From contig CM046443.1 of NCBI GenBank assembly GCA_025506515.1, forward strand, positions 87,660,985-87,724,984: a stretch of 64,000 nucleotides of DNA. Direction: 5' to 3'. The stretch's first letter is position 1; the number at the start of each line of letters is the position of its first letter. Under the pieces are notes generated by a model. That model was not told where the DNA came from and searched no databases. It saw only the letters and a program-made list of their open reading frames with translations. The stretch comes from Flaveria trinervia. Taxonomy: Eukaryota; Streptophyta; Magnoliopsida; Asterales; Asteraceae. This document shows positions 1 to 12,079 of this stretch, in pieces. The position numbers and the translations under genes are program-made.

Positions 1-1393
1 AACCGATTCGAGGAAGAAGAAGACCCATATTAGCATGTTAGCGTACACACATGGAATGAAGAGGATGATGAATTTGATGAAGAACAATATAATGAAGAGT
101 TTGAAGATGAGCAGCAAGGTCAACTGAGAAACAGGCATATCAACCATTAGAGACATCGATTCAATCCGCATCAGGACCACAATCCAAACCAAGGTCAAGG
201 TTATTGGCAAATACAAGCACCATTCAGACGTAATGAAAACCCTAGTTTTCAACCTTATCAAGCAGTAGTTCAAGGTGTGGATAGCCATTTTAAACCCACA
301 ATCATGTGCTTCTTCTCCTATTGTACGCCCATAAGTACGGGGAAGATCATTTGAGATTAGGTTTAATAGCTTGGCAATTCTACCAGAGTTTCATGGATCA
401 CCCAAAGAGGAACCATATCTTCACTTAAATGATTTCAATGCCATTTGTGAAACCATTGGGGCACAAGGGTTCACACCCAAAGAGGTTATGCTAGTGCTCT
501 TTCAATTTACATTGAAACTAAAATCCAAGAAATGGTTTCATTCTTTACCACCGGCTAGCATTTTTACTTGGGAATAGTTACAACAAGCCTTTCTTGAAGA
601 ATATTACACACCACACAAAACAAGTGAAGCTAGAACTGCCATCAGAACCTTTTAACAAAATTCTGATTAACCCTTTCACGAGGCTTGGACAAGATTTAAG
701 GAGCTTTTACCAACATGTCCATATCATGACATTCCTCAATGGGAGTTGATTTCATCCTTTTATGATGGATTGTCCGCCAAAGATGCCCGGGATATCAACT
801 CAACTAGTGCGGGCACATTTATGACCAACACTGAGGAAGAGGATTGGTTGCTATTAGAGAAGTTGAGCATAATTTCAAAAAGGCAAGCTAAATCCCGAAG
901 AAAGTCTAGAAATATAGTTGAAGCTGATTATAATACCACTGCTAGAGTTGATGCACTTGAGAAAAAAATCTCCAATTTGGGTCAGTCGGGAGGTAAGACA
1001 ATTATTAAAGCTACTAGTTCTTTCAAATTATGTTAGGGATGTGGTGAACCAGGGTATGTTGCTCGGGATTGTCTAGATCTAGATATGGGTCTAGGAGAGG
1101 TAAAATATGTGCAGGGTGATAGGCGACCATATAACAACATGAAATCCAACACCTATCACCCATGTTTGAAAAATCACCCAAACCTTAGATATGGTAACCC
1201 AGACAACTAGATGAACCTGAATTATCAAGGTAATTCTCATCAACAATATCAGGATAGATCAATGGGTCAAAGTGGGCAACACAATCAAGGGAACTACAAT
1301 AGGGGTGGTCAAATGAACTATCAAAGCAATCAAGACCAAGGCACATCGGGACAAACACAGAACCAACAAATAAAGAGCTCCTGGTTTTTTTAA
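1..1393 (+). pseudogene. Gag pseudogene of Gypsy remnant F
   Basis: Broken capsid/nucleocapsid gene. An acidic, Asn/Gln-rich N-terminal stretch with stops covers positions 1-300. The retrotransposon gag domain runs from about 371 to 1020, interrupted by stops and frameshifts near 577 and 650; typical pieces are LPEFHGSPKEEPYLHLNDF and the PTCPYHDIPQWELISSFYDG type of block. Near 1033-1075 there is a zinc-knuckle relic: C, a stop, G, C, then GEPGYVARDC. The third ligand is Tyr where the CCHC motif needs His, and a stop codon sits between the first two cysteines. A Gln/Asn/Gly-rich tail follows (1211-1393). It cannot give a working Gag protein. No start codon is assigned because the N terminus extends off the window. 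Confidence 0.7.
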
Positions 1394-1398
1394 AGGAT

Positions 1399-2444
1399 AT
1401 GAAGAAGTCTAATCAGGTTCGAAACAAGAGTAATGGGGCTTTGAGCAAGCAAGTTAGTCAACAAGCAGAAGAAGTGGCAGCTCTTAGGAAAGATCAGGGG
1501 AAGCTACCAAGTGATACGATCATGAATCCACAACATCAAGGGAAAAACATAAAGAATATGAAAAATGTCCACATTAATTCGGTTAGTATCCTTCCTAATT
1601 CTGAAATTTTCACTAACGACTTTATTTCTTTTTCAAAACAAGTCGCAGGTAAGGAAAATGAAGTCGATGCAACAGAAAAGAGTGACCGAGGAGCACCTGT
1701 CATTCTAATCAAAGTAGGGAAGTTCAATATAAAAAGGGCCCTCTTGGAATATGGGGCAAGTGTTAGTATCTTGCCTAATTCATTATATGATCAATATGAG
1801 TTCGGTCCTTTACATGAGGTTGAAACCACTATGGTGTTAGCTGACTTGACTTGCAAACGTCCTCAGGGGATGGTAAAAGATGTGATGATTAAGTGGGAGA
1901 TTTCCACTACCCGGTGGACTTTATGGTGCTTGACTATGCACCAGTAAGAACAAACAAGCAACAAAAAGTTATTTTAGGTTGACCATTTTTGGTAACTGCC
2001 AATGCTCAAATCAACTGTCGGGATGGAACAATTGATATGACATGTGAAACCCGTAAGTTACGTTTTGATTTGTTTTCCAAGTCAATCACTTATTGTGTTA
2101 ATGACAAACTTTTTGATACAAATGTGACTAATGTGTGTGTTCCTCCCTGCATCTCACATGTAAGCGAGCACATACCTTTTAAGAATGGTTTTAAGTATGA
2201 TAGGGCTAAGAAGGTAGGCTTGAAAGATTTTATAGATTCAAAAGAAAATAAAAAGCCGGTGGTAATGATGGAAATAAAGCATGAGAAGCCAAAATGGAAG
2301 AAAAAAGTTAGTGATCCACCTGATCCTAAAAATGCTCAAATTGATACAATGATGTTCGGTCCATGCTTTGATGACATTAGGAACCCACTAGATCAAAAAA
2401 AGCAAACAGTTACAAAACTCTCAGAAGGCAAGCATCATTTTTGA
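1399..2444 (+). pseudogene. Aspartic protease region of Gypsy remnant F
   Basis: Pol N-terminal fragment with a retropepsin-like domain. The active-site block near 1740-1790 reads EYGASVSILPNSLYD where the family has D-[ST/L]-G-A-S-V; the catalytic Asp is replaced by Tyr, so the protease is dead. The frame shifts between 1947 and 1989. The second half (to 2444) holds the C-terminal protease and linker residues ending in a Lys-rich tail. Reverse transcriptase should follow but does not: the sequence passes directly into 3' non-coding DNA. Assignment to an Athila/Tat-type protease is by motif and context. Confidence 0.7.
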
Positions 2445-3883
2445 CCATCATGAGTGGTGATAGGTACGGTCTGGCTGAAGACCTAAAACTTAGCGCTACT
2501 TGGGAGGCAACCTGAGATAATGGTAATTTTTATGTTTTTAGTTGTTTTGAACTTTGTGGGTGTGTTTACTAGAAACCCTCACGAGACTTCACTCGTCCAC
2601 TCGGGCCTATCAAAAGGTTTAAAAGGCTTGTTGCATATGCTAAATGCAACTGTGATTCCTACGAAAATGAGTTTTATTATTTTTTTAGTTTTTGTTTTGT
2701 TTTTTAGTTTTAGTTAGCTGATGCAAACATGCAAGTGTGGGAAAGCACGTGGAATTTTAGAAGCATATTTGATGAGGTGCTTGGTAAGTTTACCCACAAT
2801 CTCCATATAACATTATTGAAGCACTATCAAATCATCTGACATCAGGTCCATATGAACTTTCTTTGACTTTATTTCCTATTTTTGTTTTGCACTTGAGGGA
2901 GTTTTTGGGGCTAGTAAAGATCACAAGAAGTCATGTTGAATTTGAAACAACCATACATTGGGGACAATTTATTCCAAGTGTGGGGATGGGGGAGCTCAGG
3001 CAGACACATTTTGGAGAACTTGAAAAATTGAAAAATTTTGAAAATTGTTTTTCTATAAAATGCTAACCGTTTAAAGAGGTTCTTGGTCATAGTTAATTCC
3101 TTTAATGTGTAAGACTCGGGAAGTTGGTGAAGGTTGGAAAGGGAATGCCTAACTAGGGGTAGCAAACTTTAGGTGTAGTAACTTGCGCATTTCATGTCGG
3201 TAACCCGAATCCACCGTTTCCATTTGTGAGAAGCCTTTTTCTTTGTTGCATATTGAATTGCTTATTTGAGTGTGCAATGATGCTTTTTAGTGGTAGAACT
3301 TGTGGAGTGCGTGCATTTCGAGACTCGAGACCGTAATTTACATTGAAATGATTGAGGCAATAGGATTAACTATAGAATAACCTCATAAGATCCACATACC
3401 CGATATTTATCCATTAGTCACCAATTTTGAGCCTGTTTCCTTGTTTTTTTGTTTAAACGTAGTTTTATGACCCGTTAAGCCTTTTGTTAACCTTTTTGTT
3501 TGTATACCCTTGTGATGAAGCTTGAGTTAGTAAATGGTGTTTGAAAAGTAGTTAAGTTGATTTGTTTCAAAGTTTGAGTGATAGTTGGAAGACAACTAAG
3601 TCTAACTTGAAATCTGTTATGCGTTAGTAAAAAAAAGTTGTTGGGAAAAAGCAAAGAAAAATTTTAGAAGTAAGTTAGGTTGAATGACCGAGTTATGAGA
3701 CAAAAAAAAGATTATGTTTAGCAAGTAAGTTAAGTTAAGAAGCGTCGTAGTTTGTGTTGACATTGAATAAGTAACTAGCTCAAGTTTTCCATCACCTTAG
3801 TGACTAACTCTCAAATATTTCCAACCTGAACCTAAGCCTAACACTACAACTCTATGAAAGCCCTCATGATTGGTGTAAATTAT
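2445..3883 (+). other. Non-coding 3' segment of Gypsy remnant F
   Basis: No supported gene. Just after the protease frame stops, 2450-2515 encodes a short GDRYGLAEDLKLSATWEA-like block that in Athila/Tat relatives lies at the end of pol. This suggests that the whole RT-RNase H-integrase block was deleted between about 2440 and 2450. The rest is T-rich, low-coding sequence with a few short chance ORFs. It ends where element A begins. Confidence 0.5.
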
Positions 3884-4743
3884 TGTTAGGATCAGTGATC
3901 TACGTTTGATTGATTTGAGAGTATAGCAGCGAAGAACAAACAATGAATTAGCCAATTCACAAGAACACAAAAGATATTCAAGGTAAGAACAAACGGTTAT
4001 AGACAGAAAGAATTCTGCAAATTATATTTCATTCAATATTCGCTTTCGTGGTAATAGAATGTCACAAATACAATTAGGTCAACACCTCTTATATAGGAGA
4101 TGTGACGTCTGCTGATGTCACTTGATAGTGACATCTAACAGAATTTATTCAAACTACTGATAGTTAAGACAACTACTGAAGATGTCAAAAAGCTGACATC
4201 TTTTTACAAAAATGCTAAGTGTTAACTATCACTACAACTACTGAAAAGAAACAACTAAAACTACAACGACTGAAGAACATGCTCTTCAGTCGTTTTACAA
4301 GTACTGAAACAAAAAGAAAACTACTGCAAGAAAACCATCACAACAACTAAAGAATGCTTCTTCAGCTGTTGTAACAAACTCTGAAGGCTTCAGTACTTGT
4401 ACTTGAACTTCAGCTGTTGTCATCAGCTAATGTCTTCAGTCTTTGTACTTCAGCTATTGATCTTCAGTACTTTGTTCTTCAGCTGTTGATCTTTAGACTT
4501 TGGTCTTCAGCTGTTGAAGTCTTCAGTACTTAGTCTTCAGCTGTTGAAGTCTTCAATACTTTGTCTTCAGCTGTGATCTTCAGACTTTGGTCTTCAGCTT
4601 TTGAAGTCTTTAGTACTTTAGTCTTCAGCTATTGAAATCTTCAGACTTTGTCAAACAGCTGATCAAGTCTTCAGCAGTTGTTGTGATGTCTGTGGGACTT
4701 AGAGGTTTTTCTGATCAGGCTCATTGGTTCTTTTGGTCCAACA
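3884..4743 (-). repeat. 3' LTR of element A
   Basis: 860-bp LTR matching 15390-16252. It starts TGTTAGGATCAGTG and ends TTTTGGTCCAACA on the + strand. Positions 4080-4700 are packed with variants of CTTCAGCTGTTG, CTTCAGTACTT and their complements, including a strong hairpin near 4335-4375 whose arms are CAACAACTAAAGAA and TTCTTCAGCTGTTG. Scattered substitutions against the partner LTR (for example near 3936, 3946 and 3963) show that the insertion is not very recent. Confidence 0.92.
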
Positions 4744-4757
4744 AACTCCCCCTAAAC
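4744..4757 (-). promoter_or_regulatory. Polypurine tract of element A
   Basis: The complement reads TTTAGGGGGAGTT, abutting the 3' LTR start. This is the plus-strand primer site, and it proves the - strand orientation of the element. Confidence 0.88.
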
Positions 4758-4839
4758 AATGCAGCCAAAACCTCTAAACTTATTGAAGATGTCCCACTTA
4801 TTATGGCAGAAGAATTGGTCTTTGTCTTCTAGATCAGCT

Positions 4840-7800
4840 CAGAAGTGACCTTTTTAAGCACAGGCCTGGGAAGAAGTCTCAATGATCTGTTTGGCAAAGT
4901 ATGAATGGGAACTTTGTCTTGGGGAACTGGACACAGAGTTGTTACCCCATCCATGAGATCTACTTCCCCACTATAAGTCTGTATGACTCTCTTGTGTAGG
5001 CCTCAAGGAAGGTAATTTGTTCCTCCATGGTCAGCTCTTCAGCACCTCCTTCAAATAATGATTCAGGCCCATAGTACTCAGATAGGTATTTGACCTGTTT
5101 CCCATTCTTTAGCTCCACAGTTGTTATTATTCTATAAGTAAATTCATCAGGGTGATTACCTCTAGGAACAACTGGAGCTCATTCTTTCTGACTTCTTCAA
5201 GCCTCTTATATACTAACCCCTTTTTCACCATTTTATTTTCCAGCATCTTCTGTGGGGTTTGGTTAGCTTTATAAGCTTTCTTGAAGTCTTCTAGGATTTC
5301 CCAGGGTGATACTACAAAGACCAGTGAGATCATTTCATCTACAATCTTCTTCACCTGGCCAATGTATCTGAGGAATGTTTTTCTTGTGAATCCTGTGAGA
5401 CACCCTGGGATCAGGCAAATCCTCTCTCTCCTTTTGATATTGAAATGTATGCTTAAGAGTGTATAATCTGAGAGCATGCTTCTTCATGTTGATGATAGAA
5501 GATGTGGCTTCATATGCTTTGTCAACCCTCCTCAACAATTCCTCATCGTGTTGTTTGTGAAGCTCTTCTTCTTCTAGCTTCACTTTCACAATTTGTCTTG
5601 AATTTCAGGAGTAATTGTTGGAGAGTGACTTGTGGCCTTCGACAACTGTATAACAGTTGAGAGTGGCAGCCTATCTTCATCTTCATCATCATCTTCTTCA
5701 TCATCTTCTAGCCTCAATACCCTTCTCTTCTTCTTCTGGGGTACATCATCGGCTATTGGTTTTGAGGGAAAGGGAGTTGGTTTGGTGGGTTGTTGTTTTG
5801 GTGGTTTAGGTGTGGGAATGTTGACAGGCTGTTCTAGCATTTTGGAAGTGAGTGTGGCTTTAGATTGCTTGGCTAGTTCAGTCCTGCTCCCAGCACCAGC
5901 TTCATTCAAAGCTTCAATAACTAATCCTTTAGTGTATACTTCAGACGAACAGATCTTGGTGGTTATTGCCAAGATGCTGTCCCTGGACCAAGCCTTGATT
6001 TCAATCATTGATCTTCTAAGATATTTTGCTATAAATCTGATCATGATCTCCAGCCTTTCTCTTTCTAACACATCATAACTTGCCCATCTGTTTTGGATTT
6101 CTTCAATCTCTAATCTTTGATCTCAGAGTCAAGTTTGTCAGTGTCATGGCCTTGCCTAAACAACTGATCAATGATGTTATCCATTGATCTGCTGTGTTCA
6201 GCATCAGCCTCTTTTACCATCAGCTCCAAGGCAGTCTCCTTCTCATTCTTTCTTTTCTTTGATTTCTCCATGTCAGCTTCCTTCCCCTTCTCTTTTTCAG
6301 TCTCCACAGCCAACTCCTTCTCTTTTTCCACTTCTGTCATATCTGTTTCTTTTTCTTTCTCTTTCCTCTCTGCACTCCTCTTTCTTTTTGCTTTCACTGA
6401 CTAAATCTCCCCCTTTTTGGTTGCATTGGTTGCAAGGGTTTGATTGTCAGAAAGCTTTTTGCCCACAACTTCCTCTATTAAGGGTTGTATTACTGAGGAA
6501 AGCCTCTCATCAATGGTTTTGATCACTATATCAGTAATTATAGGTGTGATGAGAGGTAGGGAATTTTGGAAGATAGCAGCTATTTGCTCAGGGGGGGTTC
6601 TGTTCCTGAGAAATAGTGCCAGAAGCAGAGGCAGGTGGCTGAGAATTTGGGAGTGGCTCTGTGTTTAGAAGACCTTCAGATGAAGGTGCCATCTGTGGGG
6701 TTTGAGAGGCAGATGGTCTTTGATCCGCAGAAATTTTGGCAAGCAGCTCTTTGAGTCTGCTCACCTCCTCTTCTAGGATGGTGTTTTGGGCTAAGACATC
6801 GTAAAAGAAGCCCAGGTCATCATTAGTGGTTACTGAATCACCTGACCTCCTGATAGAATCAGGATGAACATGCACTGAGTGTAGATCAGTTGTAGCATGT
6901 GCCCCTTTGTCTTGGAACTGGGGACTTCCTGCCTCAGGACTATGTCCTTCATCAGCAGTTGCCTCTGGTAAGGTCTTAGTAATGGTACCAACTACATCCT
7001 GATCATATGCTGAAGCAGGATAAGTGGCAGCCTCACCAGAAGTTCCAATCTCCTTTTCTACACTAGGAAATGGAACATTGTAACCCCTATGCTGTGGGTT
7101 ATCAATGCACTTTGATTCCTCCCCCTCAATGGTAGAGGTATGCTCCAGTTGTAATTGGTATCTGGGGAGGGGTTGAGGAGTGCAACTGACTCAGCACTTG
7201 TGCAACAATTAATGTAGGACTTTGGGGGGCGGTTGCATGGGGTGATTGGGTAGAAGCAGATTGCACCCGGGGTGAATGGTTGCGCTTCAATGGTAACCCT
7301 ATCAAGTGAGATAGGTTCCAGCAGTGTGGGTTCCCCAATATTGGTTGTAACAGGATCCTGTGGAGAGGATACCTATGCGGCTTTGGCAGGTTGAGTCTTT
7401 GACACAACTCGGGGGTTAATACCAGTATGTGCTTCTTGTGTTGTGGTATAGGGGCATCCTCAGGGGACTCATCTCCCTGAGTAGCCGTTTTTGGCTTTTT
7501 GGATTTAGGTTTGGTGGGGACTTTGGATCTGGAGGTGATGGTTGTGGGTTCCAACTGCGTGGGTTTTCGCAGTTTGGCAGCCTGTTTCAGTGTGTGGTCA
7601 GTTGTGCCTGGAGTATACTTCAGGCAATACAGCCGTTGCAGGGACTCCAAGGCCAACAAGTCCCTCAGCTTTCAGCTGATTCTCTATGATGACCATAATG
7701 AACCGAGGATATAATATCCATCGATTAGAAAGAGGTTTTGAGGCCATATCCTTAAGTTCAAGAAAAATAATTTCAGAAAAGTTTAAGTCTTGGTGCTCAA

Positions 7801-8296
7801 GGATAGAGAATAATACCTGCTGCCACCTCATAGACATTTGATCCCAAGAGGATGTCTTAGGAGCTAAGCAAACATTAACCATGTGAAAGATAAGACGTTC
7901 TGCATCATGGAAATGCTTCTTCAGGATGGTAGAGGTACTGAGGTTTCCCTGATATCCATGGTGGGCAAAGGATAAATCAGTTGTGCCCTTTGGATACCCA
8001 ACGGGGAAAGTGGCATCATCCAAGTTAAGGGTTTGGCGAATGACTTCCGGAGTGATGACCACTTGATGATTGTTGATGAACGACTGGAGAGACTCGGTGT
8101 TGTTCTCCCCAGTTATAAGGGTGACGTTCGTCCAAAACTAGTGTAAGGATTCGACATGAATGGTGGGATTTAGAAGGAAGGTAGTTTGGTCGGGAGATTG
8201 GACCATAGATCAATGGCGTTGTCGAACTTTGTCCAGAAAGGTGATTTTATGAGGTAGGCAACACAGTTATGGCGTGGTTTGAGCTACATGGTCGCC
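4840..8296 (-). pseudogene. Accessory ORF (post-pol) of element A, broken
   Basis: Coding region downstream of RNase H, in the place where Sireviruses may carry an envelope-like gene. It begins near 8296 (MATM, then a stop, then LKPRHN). Segments continue at 7598-8062 (VVITPEVIRQTLNLDDA ... ILYPRFIMVIIENQL), 7126-7659 (Pro/Thr/Lys/Gln-rich linker), 6588-6875, 6110-6397 (extreme Lys/Glu repeats), 5586-6071 (an acidic run and a KKKRR basic patch) and 4840-5589. Its N-terminal domain aligns by eye with the accessory regions of B and C. I see no signal peptide or clear membrane segment, which argues against a classical envelope protein. Function is unknown. Many frameshifts and stops make this copy non-functional. 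Confidence 0.65.
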
Positions 8297-8394
8297 ATTA
8301 ATGAGAGAGAAGTTTTGGAGATTTGAACGTTAGGTTTGGAGAGGATGAAGCGCTGAAGGATTAGGTATGGGGTATTTATAGGGTAAGGGTTAGA

Positions 8395-9000
8395 AAACGA
8401 CTGAAGGGTTTGGTGTTACTCATCAGTAGTTGTAACGACTGATGACATGGTATTACCCTTTCAGAAGTTGAAACAACTGAAGTCTTGGTTTTAGGCATCA
8501 GCAATTATAAAACTACTGAAAACCATGGTTTTGATTTCAGATGTTTGAAAACAACTGAAGACTTGGTTTTAGTCATCAGTAGTTGTGAAACTACTGAAAA
8601 CCTCGGTTTGGTCATCGGTTGTTGTAAACAACTGATGACTTGGTGTTAGTCATCAGTAGTTGTGAAACTACTAAAGACATGGTTTTGTCATCAGTTGTTT
8701 AGGATGAAACAACAGTTGTAGAAACAACTGAAGAGAAAGTTCTCATCAGTAGTTTTCGTCAATTCATAGCCTTTCAGCTGTTTCATACTGTCCTCAACAC
8801 TTACTCATCAGCCTTTTAGCTGTTTTCAATTGTTTCATAGGACATCAGTACTTATCTGTTTATACTAACATCAGTAGTTATAACTACATCAGTAGTTGTA
8901 ACTTTATCAGTTGTTTTAACAAAATCAGTACTATATGTGATATGGTTACTAATGATCATCAGTAGTTATTTACTGAGATCATCAGTAGTTATCACTTATT
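8395..9000 (-). repeat. Array of short inverted repeats in element A spacer
   Basis: Between RNase H and the accessory ORF lie about ten inverted repeats built on CATCAGTAGTTG and CAACTACTGATG. Examples are 8576-8597 (arms TCAGTAGTT and AACTACTGA) and about 8614-8637 (arms CATCGGTTGTT and AACAACTGATG). The LTRs of the same element use related CAG(C/T)TGTTG words. There is no coding potential. Confidence 0.8.
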
Positions 9001-9107
9001 CTAGCTGCAGCATACCAAGCCGTAACACTAGGTTTTGGAAAGTTGAACTATCCAAAGGCTTAGTAAAAATGTCTGCAAGCTCATCAGCACTAGGCACAAA
9101 CTTAGGA

Positions 9108-10607
9108 TCAATCAGACCTTTTCAAAACAATCCCTAATAAATGATGTCTGATCTCTATATGTTTGGTCCTAGAGTGCTGGACTGGATTTTTGACAATGCA
9201 CAGAGCTGAAGCACTATCCATTAATAATGGAGTCTTAGTCTCTGTAATGTCATAATCCAAAAGTTGGTTCTGAAGCAGAGTACCTGAGAAGTACAACTTG
9301 CAGCTGCAATGTACAGCTGCTGCAGTGTGTGTAGCAACAGATGTTGTTTTTACTCTGCCAAGAAATCAAACAGTTGCCTAGGAATTGACATCCACCAGAA
9401 GTTGACTTTCTAGTTAACTTGCACACTGCATAGTCACTATCTGAAAAAGCAACTAATTTGCAAGAGTGTCTAGTGGAATACCATAAACCTAGAGATTGTG
9501 TACCTTTCAAATATCTAAAGATCCTCTTGACTGCAATCAAATGAGACTCTTTAGGAGCAGCCTGAAATCTAGCACAGACACAAGTAGCAAACATGATATC
9601 TGGTCTAGAAGCTGTTAAGTACATCAAGGACCCAATCATACATCTGTAAAGTGTTTCATCAACAGCTTTACCTTTCTGATCCGCATCCAGTTGTGTGGTG
9701 TTGCACATGGGAGTAGAACAGGGCTTACAATTTTGTAAATCAAACTTATTCAAAATATCTTTTGTATATTTGGACTGATGAATAAAGGTTCCATCAGCCT
9801 TTTGTTTGATCTGCAATCCTAGAAAGAACTGTAATTCTCCCATTGCACTCATTTCAAACCTCTTTTTCATTAATTTGGTAAAATCATCACACAACTGGGG
9901 ATCAGAGGATGCAAAAATAATATCATCAACATAAATTTGAACAAGTAGCTTATGCTTATCCACCTTCTTAATAAACAAAGTTTTATCTATGGAGCCTCTA
10001 GTGAAATTATTCTGAGAAGAAAAGTGGAAAGTGTCTCATACCAGGCTCTAGGAGCTTGTTTCAGTCCATAAAGAGCCTTATCAAGTTTATACACCCATTC
10101 ATGATGTTTATTGTCCTCAAAACCTGGTGGTTGACACACATAAACTTCTTCTTTTATTTTACCATATAAAAATGCACTTTTGACATCCATTTGAAAAACT
10201 TTAAGATGGTGGAATGCAGCATAGGCTAAGAACAATCTAATTGCCTCTAGTCTGGCTACAGGGGCAAAGGTTTCATCATAATCAATACCTTCTTCTTGTG
10301 AAAACCCCTATACAACCAGTCTAGCCTTGTTCTTAACAATAAGCCCATTTTCATCAGTTTTATTCCTAAACACCCATTTAGTGCCTATTGCACACTTACC
10401 TGGGGGTAGAGGAACCAGTTCCCACACTTGCTGTTTCTTGAACTGAAGTAGCTCAAGCTGCATGGCTTCAACCCATCCATTGTCTCTTAAAGCAACATGA
10501 TAGTTCTTTGGCTCTAGCTGACTGAGGAAGAGAGCATAGAAGCAGAAGTTAGACAATTGACTTCTTGTTGAAACTCCAGCATTGATATCACCAATGATTT
10601 GAGACAT
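9108..10607 (-). pseudogene. Copia reverse transcriptase/RNase H of element A
   Basis: RVT_2-type reverse transcriptase followed by Copia RNase H. Order on the - strand: 10607-10308 (WVEAMQLELLQFKKQQVWEL ... GTKWVFRNKTDENG), 10235-9987 ([30 protein letters not shown]), 9978-9250 with the catalytic YVDD at 9922-9933, then the RNase H block SDSDYAVCKLTRKSTSGG and its C terminus to 9108 (DSASALCIVKNPVQHSRTKH). The catalytic residues are visible. Frameshifts near 10300, 9985 and 9330 break the frame. It would copy element RNA into DNA within virus-like particles if intact. Confidence 0.85.
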
Positions 10608-10618
10608 TGGGTGATTCT

Positions 10619-12073
10619 TCAGCTCTTGATAAACACTGATATCTGTGTAAGTGTTTGTAGAACCTTCAGCAGCAGCAGATGTTGATGCAGACTCTTGAAA
10701 CCAAGATTTGATGGTAACTCAAAAGATGTAGAGGAATCAGAAATCTCATCAGCATTTGTTGTGGATGGAACTGCTGAAGCTACAGGAACATCAAGTTTAG
10801 CAGACTCAGGCAGTTGGTCACTAAACTTGAATAGGTGAGTATTGATATTATCATCATCATCATCAATACCACCAGGTGGAAGACATGCTGCAGAAGATGA
10901 TTTATTCACATGGTCTGCAACAACTGGAGGTTGATAGGGAACATATTGCAGTATGTCCAAATCAAACAACTCCACAGGGTTTGTGGAATCTTGTCCATTG
11001 GAGATTCATTAAAACTCACATGCAAAGTCTCTTCAACTATCTTTGTTATGCAGTTGAAGACTCTGTATGCTTTGCAAGTAGATGAATAACCAACAAAATA
11101 CCCTGCATCCACCTTAGGATCAAAATTTTGGAGTTGATCCTTTGTGTTGAGAATAAAACAGGGACACCCAAATGCTTTGAAAAATGAAATTAGAGGAGCC
11201 AAGTGATGTAGAACTTCATATGGAGTCTTCATCAACCTCTGATTTACTAAGGCTATATTCTGCACATAGCAAGCTGTGTTAACAGCTTCAGCCCAAAAGT
11301 CAGTGGCAAACCAGAATCAGCCAACATAGACCTTGCAGCTTCAATTAGAGTCCTGTTCTTTCTCTCCACTACTCCATTTTGTTCTGTAGTCCTGGGATGC
11401 TAAATTGCCTTTTGATTCCCTTTGAAAGATAAAATTCATCAAGTGTATGGTTTCTGAATTTAGTTCCATTGTCACTCCTTATACACTTGACTGAAAGGGA
11501 TACTGCTTCTCAACATACAACACAAAGTTGATAATCTTTTGAGCAACCTCATCCTTTGAATGTAGAAAGAAAGTCCATACAAATCTGGAGTAATCATCCA
11601 CAATTACCAGACAGTATTTCTTCTTTGCCATGCTCATCACTCTCACAGGACCAAATAGATCCATATGCAGTAATTGCAAGCAGGCAGTGGACTTAGGCTC
11701 TTCAATAGGAGGGAATGAGACTTTGTGCTATTTTCCTTTTAAACAAGCAGTGCAGGTTTCATCACAGTGGAACTCCTTTGTGGTAAGCCTCTCACTAAAC
11801 TATTGTGGATCAGCTGATTCATGTTTTTGAAATTAACATAACCCAGCCTTCTGTGCCATAGTTTAGATTCCTGAGGAGAGAGGCTTTGGAAAATAGGCAA
11901 GGATGGCCTCTGATATTTATTTTCTTGGAAAGATCTAAGGCATACACTCTTCCTGTCCTGTTGGCCCTCAGGAGAGTGTGATCATCCAACACCTTATCAA
12001 TCAAATTCAGAACTTTGGATGACAGAATCCTGCAGTTCTGACTGGTGAAAAGAGCAACACGGCCTTTATCCAC
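10619..12073 (-). pseudogene. Copia integrase and linker of element A
   Basis: GAG-pre-integrase and integrase region. At 12073-11819 lie the pre-integrase residues with ILSSKVLNLIDKVLDDH. At 11679-11479 is the start of the catalytic core (LLHMDLFGPVRVMSMAKKKY, VIVDDYSRFVWTFFL). The second catalytic Asp region (SDNGT) follows near 11460. At 11265-10906 is the C-terminal part (ALVNQRLMKTPYEVLHH, DPKVDAGYFVGYSS), and 10975-10619 is the variable linker to RT. Frameshifts at about 11800, 11470 and 11300 inactivate it. Confidence 0.8.
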
Positions 12074-12079
12074 ATTTGA

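Larger units (their letters stand above)
1..3883 (+). mobile_element. Ty3/Gypsy (Athila/Tat-like) remnant F, left part
   Basis: Left part of a degraded Gypsy-type LTR retrotransposon read on the + strand. It shows a gag region, an aspartic-protease region and then a non-coding segment that resembles the stretch between pol and the 3' LTR in Athila/Tat elements. Reverse transcriptase, RNase H and integrase are absent, so this is a deletion derivative or a non-autonomous copy. The 5' LTR lies left of the window. The element resumes at 16253 after the insertion of element A. The lineage call rests on the gag and protease sequence style and is approximate. Confidence 0.75.

Noticed and set aside
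5632..6522. Serine- and phenylalanine-rich ORFs on the + strand
   Set aside because: They are antisense shadows of the Lys/Glu- and Asp-rich accessory ORF of A on the - strand.
4840..8296. Retroviral-type envelope gene
   Set aside because: Position fits, but I find no signal peptide, cleavage site or membrane anchor; the protein looks soluble, charged and partly disordered.
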